This document shows positions 44,016-53,544 of a DNA stretch of 53,544 nt, one piece after another (the stretch's first letter is position 1; each line of letters begins with the position of its first letter). Origin of the DNA: Bacteroidetes bacterium ADurb.Bin217 (GTDB lineage: Bacteria; Bacteroidota; Bacteroidia; Bacteroidales; UBA1715); contig MWCJ01000014.1 in NCBI GenBank assembly GCA_002069975.1, positions 1-53,544 on the forward strand, in the 5' to 3' direction. Made by a program: the position numbers and the translations under genes. The notes beneath the pieces were generated by a model. It was not told the DNA's origin. It saw only the letters and a program-made list of their open reading frames with translations, and did not search any database.

Positions 44016-44957
44016 ATGCAAATTTCTATAGTTATTCCCCTATTTAACGAAGAAGAATCGCTGCCGGAATTATGTTCGTGGATAGAGCGAGTTATGACAC
44101 AGCATTCTTTTACCTACGAAGTTATATTAGTAGATGATGGTAGTAGAGACAATTCGTGGCAAATAATTTCACAATTAGCACTCGCCAATAAAGCTATAAA
44201 AGGTATAAAATTTCAACGAAATTATGGTAAATCTGCCGGATTGTATAAAGGATTTGAAGCTGCTATGGGTGATGTAGTTATAACTATGGATGCCGATTTG
44301 CAAGATAATCCGGAAGAAATACCAGGATTGTATCAAATGATAGTAGACGAAGGATACGACCTTGTATCGGGCTGGAAAAAGAAACGATACGACCCGATAT
44401 TAACCAAAAATTTACCAAGTAAACTCTACAATGCAACTGTTAGAGCTATGACGGGTATTCATTTGCATGATTTTAATTGCGGTCTAAAAGCGTATAAAAA
44501 ACAAGTTATAAAAAGTATTGAGGTATATGGCGAAATGCATAGATATATACCTGTATTGGCAAAATGGGCAGGATTCAAAAAGATAGGCGAAAAAGTAGTA
44601 CACCATCAAGAACGAAAATATGGCACTACCAAATTTGGGGTAGAACGATTTTTACGTGGTCCTTTGGATTTGCTTTCGGTTATCTTTATTTCCAAATTTA
44701 GCAAACGACCTATGCACCTTTTTGGTTCTATAGGATTGGCGAGTTTTACTTTGGGTGCTCTTATTCTTGCATATTTATCTTATATGAAACTGGTAGAATC
44801 TGTATACAACATGACTCAACGACCACTCTTCTTTTTAGGTATAGTTTGTCTTATTGTTGGTTGTCAGTTATTTTTAACAGGCTTTTTAGCTGAATTAGTA
44901 TCGCGTTCGTCGAGTAATAGAAATGAATATAATTGTGAAACAACATTAAATTTATAG
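44016..44957 (+). CDS. Family 2 glycosyltransferase, polyprenyl-phosphate type
   Basis: The 313-residue enzyme has a GT-A domain (VIPLFNEEESLPELCSWIE, VDDGSRDNSW, FQRNYGKSAGLYKGFEAAMGDVVITMDADLQDNPEE with the metal-binding DAD). KKRYDP and DFNCGLKAYKKQV follow, then two C-terminal transmembrane helices (about 230-250 and 265-295). This is the DpmA/GtrB-like layout that loads a sugar on undecaprenyl phosphate at the inner face of the membrane. The next gene, a GT-B enzyme, starts 3 bases on. Confidence 0.9.
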   Translation: MQISIVIPLFNEEESLPELCSWIERVMTQHSFTYEVILVDDGSRDNSWQIISQLALANKAIKGIKFQRNYGKSAGLYKGFEAAMGDVVITMDADLQDNPEEIPGLYQMIVDEGYDLVSGWKKKRYDPILTKNLPSKLYNATVRAMTGIHLHDFNCGLKAYKKQVIKSIEVYGEMHRYIPVLAKWAGFKKIGEKVVHHQERKYGTTKFGVERFLRGPLDLLSVIFISKFSKRPMHLFGSIGLASFTLGALILAYLSYMKLVESVYNMTQRPLFFLGIVCLIVGCQLFLTGFLAELVSRSSSNRNEYNCETTLNL

Positions 44958-44959
44958 TT

Positions 44960-46084
44960 GTGAAAATTATTTGCATTGGTCCCGCACATCCTTTACGCGG
45001 TGGTATTGCTGATTTTAATGAACAGTTAGTAACAAATTTGAATGCGTTAGGTCACGATACTTCTATAGTTTCGTACAGTATGCAATATCCAACATTTTTA
45101 TTTCCCGGAAAAACACAATTTTCATCATCAATTAAGCCTGCTGGTCTTAGAATTCAATCAATATTACATTCGCTCAATCCTTTAAATTGGCGTAAAACAG
45201 CACGTTATATATGTGCTCAACAACCCGATATGGTGATTATTCATTATTGGATGCCATTTTTTGCTCCTGCATTAGGTAGTATTGCACGGTATATTTCAAA
45301 CAATTCACAGACTCACATTATTGGCTTATGTCACAATTTAATACCTCACGAGCGTAAACCCGGAGATATAATACTTACAAAATTCTTTACAAAACACTGT
45401 CATTCATTTATTTGCATGTCCAAAGCTGTATTAGAAGAATTGAAACAAATAGCACCTTCAAAATCAAGCATATTCTCTCCTCACCCATTGTACAATAATT
45501 TTGGAGAAGGGGTTTCTAAAGTTGAGGCGTGTAATTTTTTAAAATTGCCAACAGATGTTGATTATATCTTATTTTTTGGTTTAGTTCGCAAATACAAAGG
45601 GTTAGATTTACTGTTGCATGCATGTGCCGACGAGCGGATTCGTCAATTACCCGTTAAATTACTTATTGCAGGGGAATTTTATGACAATCCGCAGATGTAT
45701 ACCGATATTATTGAACAAAATAATTTACAAGATACTGTTATTATTTGTAACGAATTTATCCCGCAACAACATGTACGATATTATTTTTCGGCTGCCGATA
45801 TTGTAGCACAAACATATCATTCGGCATCACAAAGTGGTATAACTCAAATTGCATTTCATTTTAACGTACCTATGCTTGTAACAAATGTAGGAGGATTGTC
45901 CGAAATAGTTGTGCATGGCACTATGGGATATGTAACTGATAAGGATGCTAAAGACATTGCCGATTGTTTATTTGATTATTTTACCCAAAGAAGAAAAAAT
46001 GAATTTTCGGCAGTTGTAGCTCAAGAAAAAACTAAATATAGTTGGGAATTGTTTGTAGAAAAAATCCTTATGCTTTGCAATTAA
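44960..46084 (+). CDS. GT-B glycosyltransferase (GT4-like)
   Basis: The 374-residue soluble enzyme has an N-terminal GIADF loop typical of GT4 (ICIGPAHPLRGGIADFNEQL), an acceptor-side domain, and a C-terminal nucleotide-sugar domain with LFFGLVRKYKGLDLLL, AADIVAQTYHSASQSGITQIAFHFNVP and VTNVGGLSEIV. The start is GTG at 44960. The sugar and acceptor are unknown; with the GT2 upstream it probably builds a surface glycan or lipid-linked sugar. Its last bases overlap the rarA stop by 4 bases in convergent orientation. Confidence 0.88.
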   Translation: MKIICIGPAHPLRGGIADFNEQLVTNLNALGHDTSIVSYSMQYPTFLFPGKTQFSSSIKPAGLRIQSILHSLNPLNWRKTARYICAQQPDMVIIHYWMPFFAPALGSIARYISNNSQTHIIGLCHNLIPHERKPGDIILTKFFTKHCHSFICMSKAVLEELKQIAPSKSSIFSPHPLYNNFGEGVSKVEACNFLKLPTDVDYILFFGLVRKYKGLDLLLHACADERIRQLPVKLLIAGEFYDNPQMYTDIIEQNNLQDTVIICNEFIPQQHVRYYFSAADIVAQTYHSASQSGITQIAFHFNVPMLVTNVGGLSEIVVHGTMGYVTDKDAKDIADCLFDYFTQRRKNEFSAVVAQEKTKYSWELFVEKILMLCN

Positions 46085-47364
46085 AATTCATATTTTGATT
46101 GCCACAATTTTTGCATATATTTTTTCAATTCTTCTTCACGCTGATTTGTTCCCGATTTCCAAAAAGCTTTACCGCTAATTTCTTTAGGTAAAAAATCTTG
46201 TTGTACAAAATTTCCTTTATAATCATGAGAATATTTGTATTCTTTACCATATTGTAACTCTTTCATTAGTTTGGTTGGAGCATTACGTAAATGTAGTGGT
46301 ACAGGTAAATTTCCTGTTTCTTGAACCAAACGAATAGCTTCGTCAATAGCTAAATAAGTAGAATTACTTTTTGCTGATGTAGCCAAATATACAGCGGCTT
46401 GCGACAATATAATTCGCGATTCGGGCATACCTATTACTTTAACTGCTTCAAAACATGTTTGAGCCAGCAACAAAGCATTGGGATTTGCCAAGCCAATATC
46501 TTCTGATGCCAATATGAGCATTCTACGAGCAATAAACGTAATATCTTCGCCACCTTCAAGCATACGAGCCAACCAATACACTGCCGCATTAGGATCGCTT
46601 CCGCGAATAGATTTAATAAATGCAGAAATGATATCGTAATGTTGTTCGCCATCTTTATCATACATGGCTATATTTTGCTGTAAACTTGACACAACAATGT
46701 CGTTGGTAATTACGATAGAATCATTCCCCGATTGAGCATGAATTACAATTTCTAAAACATTATATAATTTACGTGCATCACCACCCGAAAACCTCATTAG
46801 AGCTTCATCTTCTCGAATATCTATGTTCATTGATTGTAATAACGTATCGTGCTGAATTGCTCTGTGTAACAACAATTGTAATTCTTTTTTTTCGAGAGAC
46901 TTAAGTACATACACTTGGCAACGCGAAAGCAAAGGCGAAATAACTTCGAACGAAGGGTTTTCTGTAGTAGCACCAATTAAAGTAATAGTTCCATGTTCCA
47001 CAGCACCTAACAACGAATCTTGTTGCGATTTACTAAATCTATGAATTTCGTCGATAAATAATATAGGATTTTTAGTATCAAAAAATTGAGTTTTCCTTGC
47101 TTTTTCTATTACTTCCCTCACATCTTTTACACCCGAATTTATTGCACTTAAGGTATAAAATTGTCTATCTAATTGTTGTGAAATAATATGTGCTAAGGTA
47201 GTTTTACCAACACCGGGTGGTCCCCATAGAATCATCGATGGTAATCGCCCCGATTCTACCGCCTTTCGCAAGACAGCACCTGCCGCTACTAAATGTGTTT
47301 GTCCTACATATTCATCTAAATGTTTCGGACGCATTCGTTCTGCTAATGGTTGCTGAGTATTCAT
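46081..47364 (-). CDS. rarA: Replication-associated recombination protein RarA
   Basis: The 427-residue clamp-loader-like AAA+ ATPase (MgsA/WRNIP1 family) acts at stalled forks. Residues 1-20 include the typical PLAERMRPKHLDEYVGQTHL. Walker A GPPGVGKT is at 48-55, Walker B PILFIDEIHRFSKSQQDSLLGAVE follows, and the sensor GATTENPSFEVISPLLSRCQVY is clear. The C-terminal tetramerisation domain (FIKSIRGSDPNAAVYWLARMLEGGEDITFIARRM) is complete. Its start codon overlaps the cdaA stop by one base. Confidence 0.95.
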   Translation of the reverse strand: MNTQQPLAERMRPKHLDEYVGQTHLVAAGAVLRKAVESGRLPSMILWGPPGVGKTTLAHIISQQLDRQFYTLSAINSGVKDVREVIEKARKTQFFDTKNPILFIDEIHRFSKSQQDSLLGAVEHGTITLIGATTENPSFEVISPLLSRCQVYVLKSLEKKELQLLLHRAIQHDTLLQSMNIDIREDEALMRFSGGDARKLYNVLEIVIHAQSGNDSIVITNDIVVSSLQQNIAMYDKDGEQHYDIISAFIKSIRGSDPNAAVYWLARMLEGGEDITFIARRMLILASEDIGLANPNALLLAQTCFEAVKVIGMPESRIILSQAAVYLATSAKSNSTYLAIDEAIRLVQETGNLPVPLHLRNAPTKLMKELQYGKEYKYSHDYKGNFVQQDFLPKEISGKAFWKSGTNQREEELKKYMQKLWQSKYEF

Positions 47365-48155
47365 TACTTATCACCTCTCATTTTTCTGCGAATAATTGAA
47401 GATAAAACCTGCGGATCATCTATTCGCCTAATTCTACCACTCAAACAATACGAAACATTACCTGTTTGTTCAGACACTACAATTACCAATGTATTTGTTT
47501 CTTCGCTCATACCTATTGCCGATCGATGTCGCATACCATATTCTATAGGTAAATCGAGTTTACTTGTGGTAGGTAAAATACATTTTGCAGCACGAATTTT
47601 ATTCCCAATAATTATAACAGCACCATCGTGAAGCGGACTATTTTTATAAAAAATACTTTGCAAAAGTGATGAACTAATTTTTGCATCAAGCTCTTCGCCG
47701 GAATGTATGTAAGCATCCATTTCTATAGTAGGTGAAATTACCAACAAAGCTCCGGTACGTTGTTCTGCCATAGTAAATATAGCATGTGTAAGTAATTGAA
47801 TATCTTCTTTACTTACAGGATTAAGATTAAGATTAAATAATTTTTCGATTCCAAAACGGCGTTTTTTAAAAAAATATCGAGTTCCAACTATAATTAAAAA
47901 ACGACGAATTTCTTGTTGGAATAATATAATAAGTGCTAATACTCCAACTCCAACAAATTGCCCCAAAATAGTTGTAAGCAATTCCATTTGAGTGCTTTTA
48001 ACAACTAACCAAATACCGTATAATGCTACAATTCCGGCAAAAATACTCATTCCTACCGTACCTCGAATTAGCTTATATAACTGATACATTAGTAAGGCAA
48101 CCAAGAAAATATCTACAAAATCAAGAAATCGAAATGTAATAAACTGAAGTATCAT
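47364..48155 (-). CDS. cdaA: Diadenylate cyclase CdaA
   Basis: The 263-residue membrane enzyme makes c-di-AMP from two ATP. Three N-terminal transmembrane helices (about 10-80) precede the DAC domain with the catalytic DGA motif (SPLHDGAVIIIGNKI, about 170-185) and the RHR motif (YGMRHRSAIGMSEETN, about 203-218). EEL and SGRI segments are also present. It is coupled to rarA by a one-base overlap. CAAAAATA at 48173-48180, read as TATTTTTG on the minus strand, may be its -7 box. No cdaR or glmM neighbour is present. Confidence 0.94.
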   Translation of the reverse strand: MILQFITFRFLDFVDIFLVALLMYQLYKLIRGTVGMSIFAGIVALYGIWLVVKSTQMELLTTILGQFVGVGVLALIILFQQEIRRFLIIVGTRYFFKKRRFGIEKLFNLNLNPVSKEDIQLLTHAIFTMAEQRTGALLVISPTIEMDAYIHSGEELDAKISSSLLQSIFYKNSPLHDGAVIIIGNKIRAAKCILPTTSKLDLPIEYGMRHRSAIGMSEETNTLVIVVSEQTGNVSYCLSGRIRRIDDPQVLSSIIRRKMRGDK

Positions 48156-48218
48156 ATAAATAATTTACTTTTCAAAAATACAAAAATGTTTGGGAGCTTG
48201 GTTTGTTTTTGTATTTTT

Positions 48219-50306
48219 TTAATACCCTCCATAAAATTTTCGGAGAAACCATTCCGTAGAAATCAATGCTAATAAGCACATAAGTATCCATACGCTATCT
48301 AACAATAATGTGCGATGTGTAGATGTATACGAAATGGGCGTAACACTGCTATTGCGTGAAATACTATCGTACAATTGTGCTATATGCTCTTTAGCTACCA
48401 TGCTTCCACCCGACTGTTGCGACAATGCTTGCAGCAAAGCATGATTTGCACGCGTTTGAGTATATTCCATATGCAGAGGCATTACCATAAACGAACCTTT
48501 TTGTTCCAACTTTGTGTTATCAACAGTTACATATGCTTTGTATGTATACTTTCCAACAGGTAGTTTTCCTATTTGTAATGAATAATAATTCTGAGTAGCC
48601 GACATTACATACGGATATTCCTTACCTTGAGCGTCAAATATTTGCAATGCAATTTCTTTGTTTTCAATAGGTTCAAAACTTTTATTATATAATTCGGCTC
48701 TAAATACTACATCTTGGTTTTCTGTTATTATAGCCGCAGTTTGCACATGAAACAATTCTCGTTTTTGAGTTAATGCCAAATAATTTACACATTTGTTTAT
48801 AAATACATCAAAGGGCGAAAATGAACCATATTTTTTAAATGCATGCATACGCCATCGCCACAAACCTTCTCCGGCAAAAAATGCAGTTTTACAGCCATCT
48901 TTTTCGAAAAAAACTAAAAGTGGACGCGATAATTGTACTTGTTGCATTTGTTGCCACAACATGACATTCGATTGTGCTCCGAGAGAATACTCGCCATAAG
49001 CTGCAAATACAGGTGGAGCAGTTTCTATACATTCAATGATTTCGGGTTCTATTTCAAACAATGTATGCGAAGGTTCGTACCGAGCTTGCACTTCATCGGA
49101 AGTACCCGAATGTTTTTGAATACCAACCCCCACATTGAGTATTTCGAGTAGAGAGGTATTCATGGTGCTATTATATATATACATCGAAGGAATTGCATAT
49201 TTTTTAGCTGCAAGAGTAAGTTCTTTTGATACTCCAAATGACTGAGGTAATCCATGAAAAATCAAACAGTTATAATCGCGAACGTCGCCTTTAAATTCCT
49301 TACTGGAATATACAGAAACAGAAAAATTTTTATTACTCTCAATAGCTCGTCGTATAGCTCCCACATCAGGATGCACGGCATCGTAAATTAAGAGTATGTT
49401 TTGTCGGCTTTCTAACACATCTACAGTAAACAAAAATGTGTTATTTTTAAAGGTAATTTCATCATGTTGTTCTTCAATAGTTACCGTATACAATACTTGT
49501 CCCAACGACGTTGTAGATAATTTACAATCAATACTTGTATACAAATTATCCGTTTTTGGTAAAATTCGTGTTTCGTACACTTGTTTTTTTCCTTCGTATA
49601 CCCTAACAATCGATTGTTTTCCTTGTAAATTATGAGATTCTATGAATATTCTAATTCCAAATGGATTTTGTTTAAAGACTATGGCATTATGTTGCACATC
49701 TCGAACTACGTTATCGCGAACTTGATTTGAATTTCCTAATGCAATAGTATATATAGGAACCGTTGTTTGTGCCGCTTGCGAATAAAGAGGATTGTCGCCG
49801 GTATTGTACAAACCGTCTGACGCCAAAATTATTGCCCCCAAATTGGTAGTATAATATCGAGCATGTATTTGCTGCAAAGCATCACTTATATTAGTTCGAG
49901 TGTCGGTATACTGTATTGAGTCGGTTTGTGAAATTCGTTCTCCAAAAGTAAATAGTTCTGTGGTATATGCATCTGAGAGCGAATTGCGTAATTCATATAA
50001 ATTTGTTAGATATTCGCCGGTGTAATACAACGAATCTTTGTGCATTTTTATAGATTTTGAATTATCTTGTACTATTACAACTACCGGTTTTATTACATCG
50101 CGTTTGGTACGTTGTATATAAGGGGCAAGCAACAAAAAAAGCAACACAGAAACAAATATTGTACGAAGTACAAAGGCAATGCGAATAATATGTGTAGGAT
50201 ATATAGACGATTGAGAATTGCGATAATATAATACAGAAGCAATCCCTAATCCAATAATAATGCACAACGGCACAAACCATAAAGAATATTCGGTAAATAT
50301 ACTCAT
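48219..50306 (-). CDS. BatA/VWA-type membrane protein
   Basis: The 695-residue protein has two N-terminal transmembrane helices (SLWFVPLCIIIGLGIASVLYY and IRIAFVLRTIFVSVLLFLLLAPYI). A von Willebrand A-like domain follows (about 75-200; VVVIVQDNSKSIK as a MIDAS-like D-x-S-x-S, and IILASDGLYNTG). Then come beta-rich domains including a glutamine-amidotransferase-like fold (RQNILLIYDAVHPDVGAIRRAIE), and a final helix (SVWILMCLLALISTEWFLRKF). The frame extends to a TTG at 50324; ATG at 50306 is preferred. It is divergent from gldF, 150 bases apart. The family is uncharacterised and probably acts in the periplasm. Confidence 0.8.
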   Translation of the reverse strand: MSIFTEYSLWFVPLCIIIGLGIASVLYYRNSQSSIYPTHIIRIAFVLRTIFVSVLLFLLLAPYIQRTKRDVIKPVVVIVQDNSKSIKMHKDSLYYTGEYLTNLYELRNSLSDAYTTELFTFGERISQTDSIQYTDTRTNISDALQQIHARYYTTNLGAIILASDGLYNTGDNPLYSQAAQTTVPIYTIALGNSNQVRDNVVRDVQHNAIVFKQNPFGIRIFIESHNLQGKQSIVRVYEGKKQVYETRILPKTDNLYTSIDCKLSTTSLGQVLYTVTIEEQHDEITFKNNTFLFTVDVLESRQNILLIYDAVHPDVGAIRRAIESNKNFSVSVYSSKEFKGDVRDYNCLIFHGLPQSFGVSKELTLAAKKYAIPSMYIYNSTMNTSLLEILNVGVGIQKHSGTSDEVQARYEPSHTLFEIEPEIIECIETAPPVFAAYGEYSLGAQSNVMLWQQMQQVQLSRPLLVFFEKDGCKTAFFAGEGLWRWRMHAFKKYGSFSPFDVFINKCVNYLALTQKRELFHVQTAAIITENQDVVFRAELYNKSFEPIENKEIALQIFDAQGKEYPYVMSATQNYYSLQIGKLPVGKYTYKAYVTVDNTKLEQKGSFMVMPLHMEYTQTRANHALLQALSQQSGGSMVAKEHIAQLYDSISRNSSVTPISYTSTHRTLLLDSVWILMCLLALISTEWFLRKFYGGY

Positions 50307-50426
50307 CGGTAAAAAGTTTTTCAAAAATAATACAATTGAATGAGAAAGTTTCGTGTTTGCAGATTTTTATAAGAAATTCCATAATAGAAAATGCAAAAAT
50401 TTACAAATTAAGAATTAAAAAAATAT

Positions 50427-50434
50427 TACTTTTG
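50427..50434 (+). promoter_or_regulatory. Possible -7 box upstream of gldF
   Basis: TACTTTTG matches TAnnTTTG, 22 bases before the start. An AAGGA sequence five bases upstream of the ATG is one of the few clear Shine-Dalgarno sites in the window. Confidence 0.35.
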
Positions 50435-50456
50435 TTGCAAATACGAATAAGGACTT

Positions 50457-51185
50457 ATGGGTACATTGTTACAAAAAGAAATAGCATCGTTTTTCAACTC
50501 ATTTACAGGTTATTTGGTAATTGCTGTTTTTCTACTTATTACCGGATTATTTTTATTTGTTTTTGAAGGCGAGATGAACATTATAACATCGGGCTATGCG
50601 AGTGTAGATGGATTATTTATTCTTGCTCCTTGGATATTTTTATTTCTTATACCTGCCATAAGCATGCGTTTTTTTGCCGACGAAAAAAAATCGGGTACGT
50701 TAGAATTACTGCTTACATTACCCATTTCAGATATTTCAATAGTAAGTGCCAAATTTTTGGCAGGAATAGTACTTCTTGCAATTGCCCTTACACCTACGTT
50801 GCTCTATGTTTTTACAATATACGCATTGGGCAGCCCTCCGGGAAATATTGACAGTGGTGCTACAATAGGTGCATATATTGGTCTGTTTTGCATAGGTGGG
50901 GTTTATATGGCTATAGGAACATGGATTTCGTCGTTTACCGACAATCAAATAATTTCGTTCATAGTTTCGGCTGTTGTTTGTTTTGTATTTTTTATGGGAT
51001 TCGACTCATTGGCAACAGTTATTCCTCAAAGTTTCAAAGGCATAGTATCGCAATTGGGTATACAAGAACACTACAATTCTATTAGCCGAGGAGTAATTGA
51101 CACACGCGATATTATTTACTTTCTATCGTGTATAGTTTTTTTCTTATATCTTACAACCTTAAACATTCGAAAAACAAGAAAATAA
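50457..51185 (+). CDS. gldF: Gliding-type ABC transporter permease GldF
   Basis: The 242-residue protein has six transmembrane helices and starts MGTLLQKEIASFFNSFTGYLVIAVFLLITGLFLFV, the ABC-2 permease layout of GldF. SGYASVDGLFILAPWIFLFLIPAISMRFFADEKKSGTLELLLTLPIS is the most diagnostic region. GldA (ATPase), GldF and GldG form the transporter; gldA is not adjacent and must be elsewhere if present. It lies 3 bases before gldG, so the two are coupled. The genes occur in many non-gliding Bacteroidota, so motility cannot be inferred. Confidence 0.93.
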   Translation: MGTLLQKEIASFFNSFTGYLVIAVFLLITGLFLFVFEGEMNIITSGYASVDGLFILAPWIFLFLIPAISMRFFADEKKSGTLELLLTLPISDISIVSAKFLAGIVLLAIALTPTLLYVFTIYALGSPPGNIDSGATIGAYIGLFCIGGVYMAIGTWISSFTDNQIISFIVSAVVCFVFFMGFDSLATVIPQSFKGIVSQLGIQEHYNSISRGVIDTRDIIYFLSCIVFFLYLTTLNIRKTRK

Positions 51186-51188
51186 TCC

Positions 51189-52919
51189 ATGGCTCTATTC
51201 AAACGCACTCAACATATTATAATTGCAATTGCTATAGTATTTGCAATTAATTGGATTGCTTCTATACAATATGGCAGATTAGACCTAACCGAAGATAATC
51301 GATATACGTTGCATGCTTCAACGGTTGATTTTTTAGAAAATTTACAAGACACCATTCGATTTTCTGTATATCTGCATGGCGATTTACCTCTGTCGTTCAA
51401 CAAAATGAAACGCGAAGTAAACGATATGCTTAATGAATATAAACGTATAGGTGGAGCTCATGTTCAAATTCTTTTTATTGACCCTGCGAGTTTAGCAATA
51501 GGTAAAAATTCTATTCAAAACACTTACAAACGATTGATGCAATATGGCTTAAAACCATATACTATACAAGAAGAAGACGAACAAGGAAAATTAGTTCAAC
51601 GCTATATAATTCCCGGTATTATTGTATCTACTTCCGAAAAATATGTACCTCTTAATCTCCTTGCTAATGCTTTAGGAAATTCTTCGGAAGAACAAATATA
51701 CAATTCACTCCAACAATTGGAATATCTCTGTATTAAAAGCATGAAACAGTTGACAGTTAAAAAACGCAAAAATATTGCATTTTTAACAGATCATAAAGAA
51801 TTAGACTTTCAGCAAGTATTTGATGCTACTATGTTGCTTATGGAACAATATAATGTAGACCGCATTACAACACAACAATTGTTTGATTCTATCACAAAAT
51901 ACGATGTAGCTATACTTGCAAAACCTCTTACGGCTTTTAGCGAAGCTCATAAATATATTATCGACCAATTTGTAATGCACGGTGGAAATTTGATAATAGC
52001 TGCCGATAATATAGGCGTGAATGTAGATTCTCTGCAAAGAGTTTCGCATACAACAGCCTACCCCCTACAACTCAATTGCTCTGATTTGTTTTTTAATTTT
52101 GGAATACGAATTCACAATACTATTTTACTTGACAATCAGTGTGCTTCAATACCATTTAATGTTAGCCCTCTAGGTTCTGCTCCTCGTTTTGAACCCGCTC
52201 CATGGTATTATTATCCGTTACTTAAACCATTAAAACAACAACCTCATGCTATTACTCACAATATAGACGTGGTAAAGGCTGAATTTGCTTCTACACTCGA
52301 TACGCTCGAAGGAAACGGCACTATTACCAAACAGGTATTATTGGCATCGTCGGCGTATAGTCGCACCATTGGGGTTCCTAATCCCGTTGGATTCAGTATA
52401 TTGGACAATATTCCCGATAAAAACTTTTTTAATGCCTACTATCTTCCCGTTGTTGTTTTACTCGAGGGCTCATATAATTCATTATACAAAAACCGCCCTG
52501 CTCCTATTGAGCAAAATAGTATACCACCAACATTTACCCCAAAATTCTCTTCGGATAGCACAAAAATTATTGTAATTTCCGACGGTGATATATTTAAAAA
52601 TGAAATAGAAGTACGCGGAAATGATACTGTACCAAAACCTATGCATTATTATAAATATTTTGCCGTTGACCGACGTGTATATACAGGCAATAAAGACTTT
52701 TTTCTGAATTCTGTTAATTATGTATGTGGTGACGAAGAATTACTTACAGTACGTTCTCGCGAGATGAAAATTCGATTACTCAACAAAACACGAGTAGTTC
52801 AAGAACGTAAGTATTGGCAAATAGTAAATATTGGTGCTCCTCTTATATTACTTATTTTGAGTGCAGGAATTATGATGTGGATACGTAAACGAAAATTCGG
52901 TAAAACATATGTTGGCTAA
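51189..52919 (+). CDS. gldG: Gliding-associated ABC transporter component GldG
   Basis: The 576-residue protein has an N-terminal transmembrane helix ([17 protein letters not shown]), then [23 protein letters not shown], which marks the GldG/ABC_transp_aux family. Periplasmic domains follow ([41 protein letters not shown]) and a C-terminal helix ([15 protein letters not shown]) with a basic tail. The length is normal. Its last 11 bases overlap the hisF start in another frame. Confidence 0.93.
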   Translation: MALFKRTQHIIIAIAIVFAINWIASIQYGRLDLTEDNRYTLHASTVDFLENLQDTIRFSVYLHGDLPLSFNKMKREVNDMLNEYKRIGGAHVQILFIDPASLAIGKNSIQNTYKRLMQYGLKPYTIQEEDEQGKLVQRYIIPGIIVSTSEKYVPLNLLANALGNSSEEQIYNSLQQLEYLCIKSMKQLTVKKRKNIAFLTDHKELDFQQVFDATMLLMEQYNVDRITTQQLFDSITKYDVAILAKPLTAFSEAHKYIIDQFVMHGGNLIIAADNIGVNVDSLQRVSHTTAYPLQLNCSDLFFNFGIRIHNTILLDNQCASIPFNVSPLGSAPRFEPAPWYYYPLLKPLKQQPHAITHNIDVVKAEFASTLDTLEGNGTITKQVLLASSAYSRTIGVPNPVGFSILDNIPDKNFFNAYYLPVVVLLEGSYNSLYKNRPAPIEQNSIPPTFTPKFSSDSTKIIVISDGDIFKNEIEVRGNDTVPKPMHYYKYFAVDRRVYTGNKDFFLNSVNYVCGDEELLTVRSREMKIRLLNKTRVVQERKYWQIVNIGAPLILLILSAGIMMWIRKRKFGKTYVG

Positions 52920-53544
52920 ACGAATCATACCATGTTTGGATATTAAAGACGGCAGAACCGTAAAAGGAGTGAATTTTTTGGAATTACGCGATGCCGGCGA
53001 CCCTGTTGAATTAGGTGCAATGTATGCAGAACAAGGTGCCGACGAATTAACTTTTTTAGACATCACAGCTACATTAGAACGGAGAGATACATTAGTATCG
53101 TTAGTAAAAAAGATAGCATTACATCTTAATATACCTTTTACCGTAGGTGGTGGCATTAAATCTATTGCCGATGTTGATGCTTTACTTGCTGCAGGAGCCG
53201 ACAAAATTACTATAAATTCCGCAGCTGTTTATACCCCTCAATTAGTTACTGATTTAGCAAAACAATTTGGCTCGCAATGCATAGTTGTGGCTATAGATAC
53301 TAAATTATATAACGACACGTGGATGGTTCATACGCATGGAGGCAAAAAACCAACCGATATTACTACTCTATCATGGGTTCGCGAAATATACAATCGTGGT
53401 GCCGGTGAAATATTGCTCACATCTATGAACCACGATGGCACCAAAAACGGATTTGCCAACGAAATAACTCGAACTGTTTCTCAAATGGTAGACATACCTG
53501 TAATAGCTTCGGGTGGTGCAGGAACAATGGAACATTTTAAAGAT
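52909..53544 (+). CDS. hisF: Imidazole glycerol phosphate synthase subunit HisF, N-terminal part
   Basis: The frame is open from ATG at 52909 to the window edge, so 212 residues are visible and the C-terminus is outside. It reads [23 protein letters not shown], the canonical HisF start with catalytic Asp11; AIDTK holds the second catalytic Asp (about 130). [27 protein letters not shown] and [19 protein letters not shown] are barrel phosphate-binding motifs. HisF makes IGP and AICAR with HisH in histidine synthesis. The start overlaps gldG by 11 bases; no other his gene is visible. Confidence 0.95.
   Translation, partial: MLAKRIIPCLDIKDGRTVKGVNFLELRDAGDPVELGAMYAEQGADELTFLDITATLERRDTLVSLVKKIALHLNIPFTVGGGIKSIADVDALLAAGADKITINSAAVYTPQLVTDLAKQFGSQCIVVAIDTKLYNDTWMVHTHGGKKPTDITTLSWVREIYNRGAGEILLTSMNHDGTKNGFANEITRTVSQMVDIPVIASGGAGTMEHFKD

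Noticed and set aside
52848..53204. 118-codon minus-strand frame over the gldG-hisF junction
   Set aside because: hisF is unmistakable on the plus strand; the opposite frame is a shadow.

Overview
The window is a low-GC (by eye about one third G+C) piece of a Bacteroidota chromosome. The lineage call rests on several things: the GldF/GldG gliding-type ABC transporter genes, the Bacteroidota form of the LptD-like outer-membrane protein, the etfB-etfA-acyl-CoA dehydrogenase run, a ClpC with a UVR motif, scarce Shine-Dalgarno sequences, and promoters of the TTG / TAnnTTTG type known from Bacteroides. Genes are densely packed and mostly housekeeping. No rRNA, tRNA, CRISPR array, transposase or prophage structural gene was seen.

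Layout. 1-3.4 kb: the end of an LptD-like gene, serB, then an opposing pair (DUF2179-type membrane protein and an alpha/beta-hydrolase-like protein). 3.7-7.8 kb (minus): a TPR lipoprotein-like secreted protein and gyrA. 8-16.6 kb (plus): clpC, an intracellular GH13 amylase, an outer-membrane barrel, dnaB and an exported amidotransferase-like protein. 16.6-18.5 kb: an XRE-type regulator with three upstream palindromes, a 0.9 kb gene-free spacer and pth. 18.6-21.5 kb (plus): nadB and purA. 21.6-26.4 kb (minus): ferredoxin, a double-VOC protein, an SDR, a PBP4-type DacB and a PagL-like deacylase. 26.5-31.8 kb (plus): sbcC, pirin, YceI and a small lipoprotein. 32-39.2 kb (minus): acyl-CoA dehydrogenase with ETF, a secreted unknown, a Dabb protein, HU, a mini cytochrome b5 and PhoH. 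39.6-46.1 kb (plus): SixA-like phosphatase, CysQ, a GH94 phosphorylase and two glycosyltransferases. 46.1-50.3 kb (minus): rarA, cdaA and a VWA-like membrane protein. 50.5-53.5 kb (plus): gldF, gldG and the start of hisF.

The genes cover envelope biogenesis (LptD-like, DacB, PagL, GT pair), replication and repair (gyrA, dnaB, sbcC, rarA, HU), proteolysis (clpC), NAD, purine, serine and histidine synthesis, electron transfer (ferredoxin, ETF) and alpha-/beta-glucan turnover (GH13, GH94). The most unusual material is non-coding: the palindrome-rich spacer at 17.03-17.93 kb, a small dispersed repeat family with a CTATAAG core (17.4, 31.85 and 43.9 kb), and a nine-copy heptamer tandem repeat at 39.4 kb. 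I found no clear undescribed multi-gene defence or biosynthetic system.
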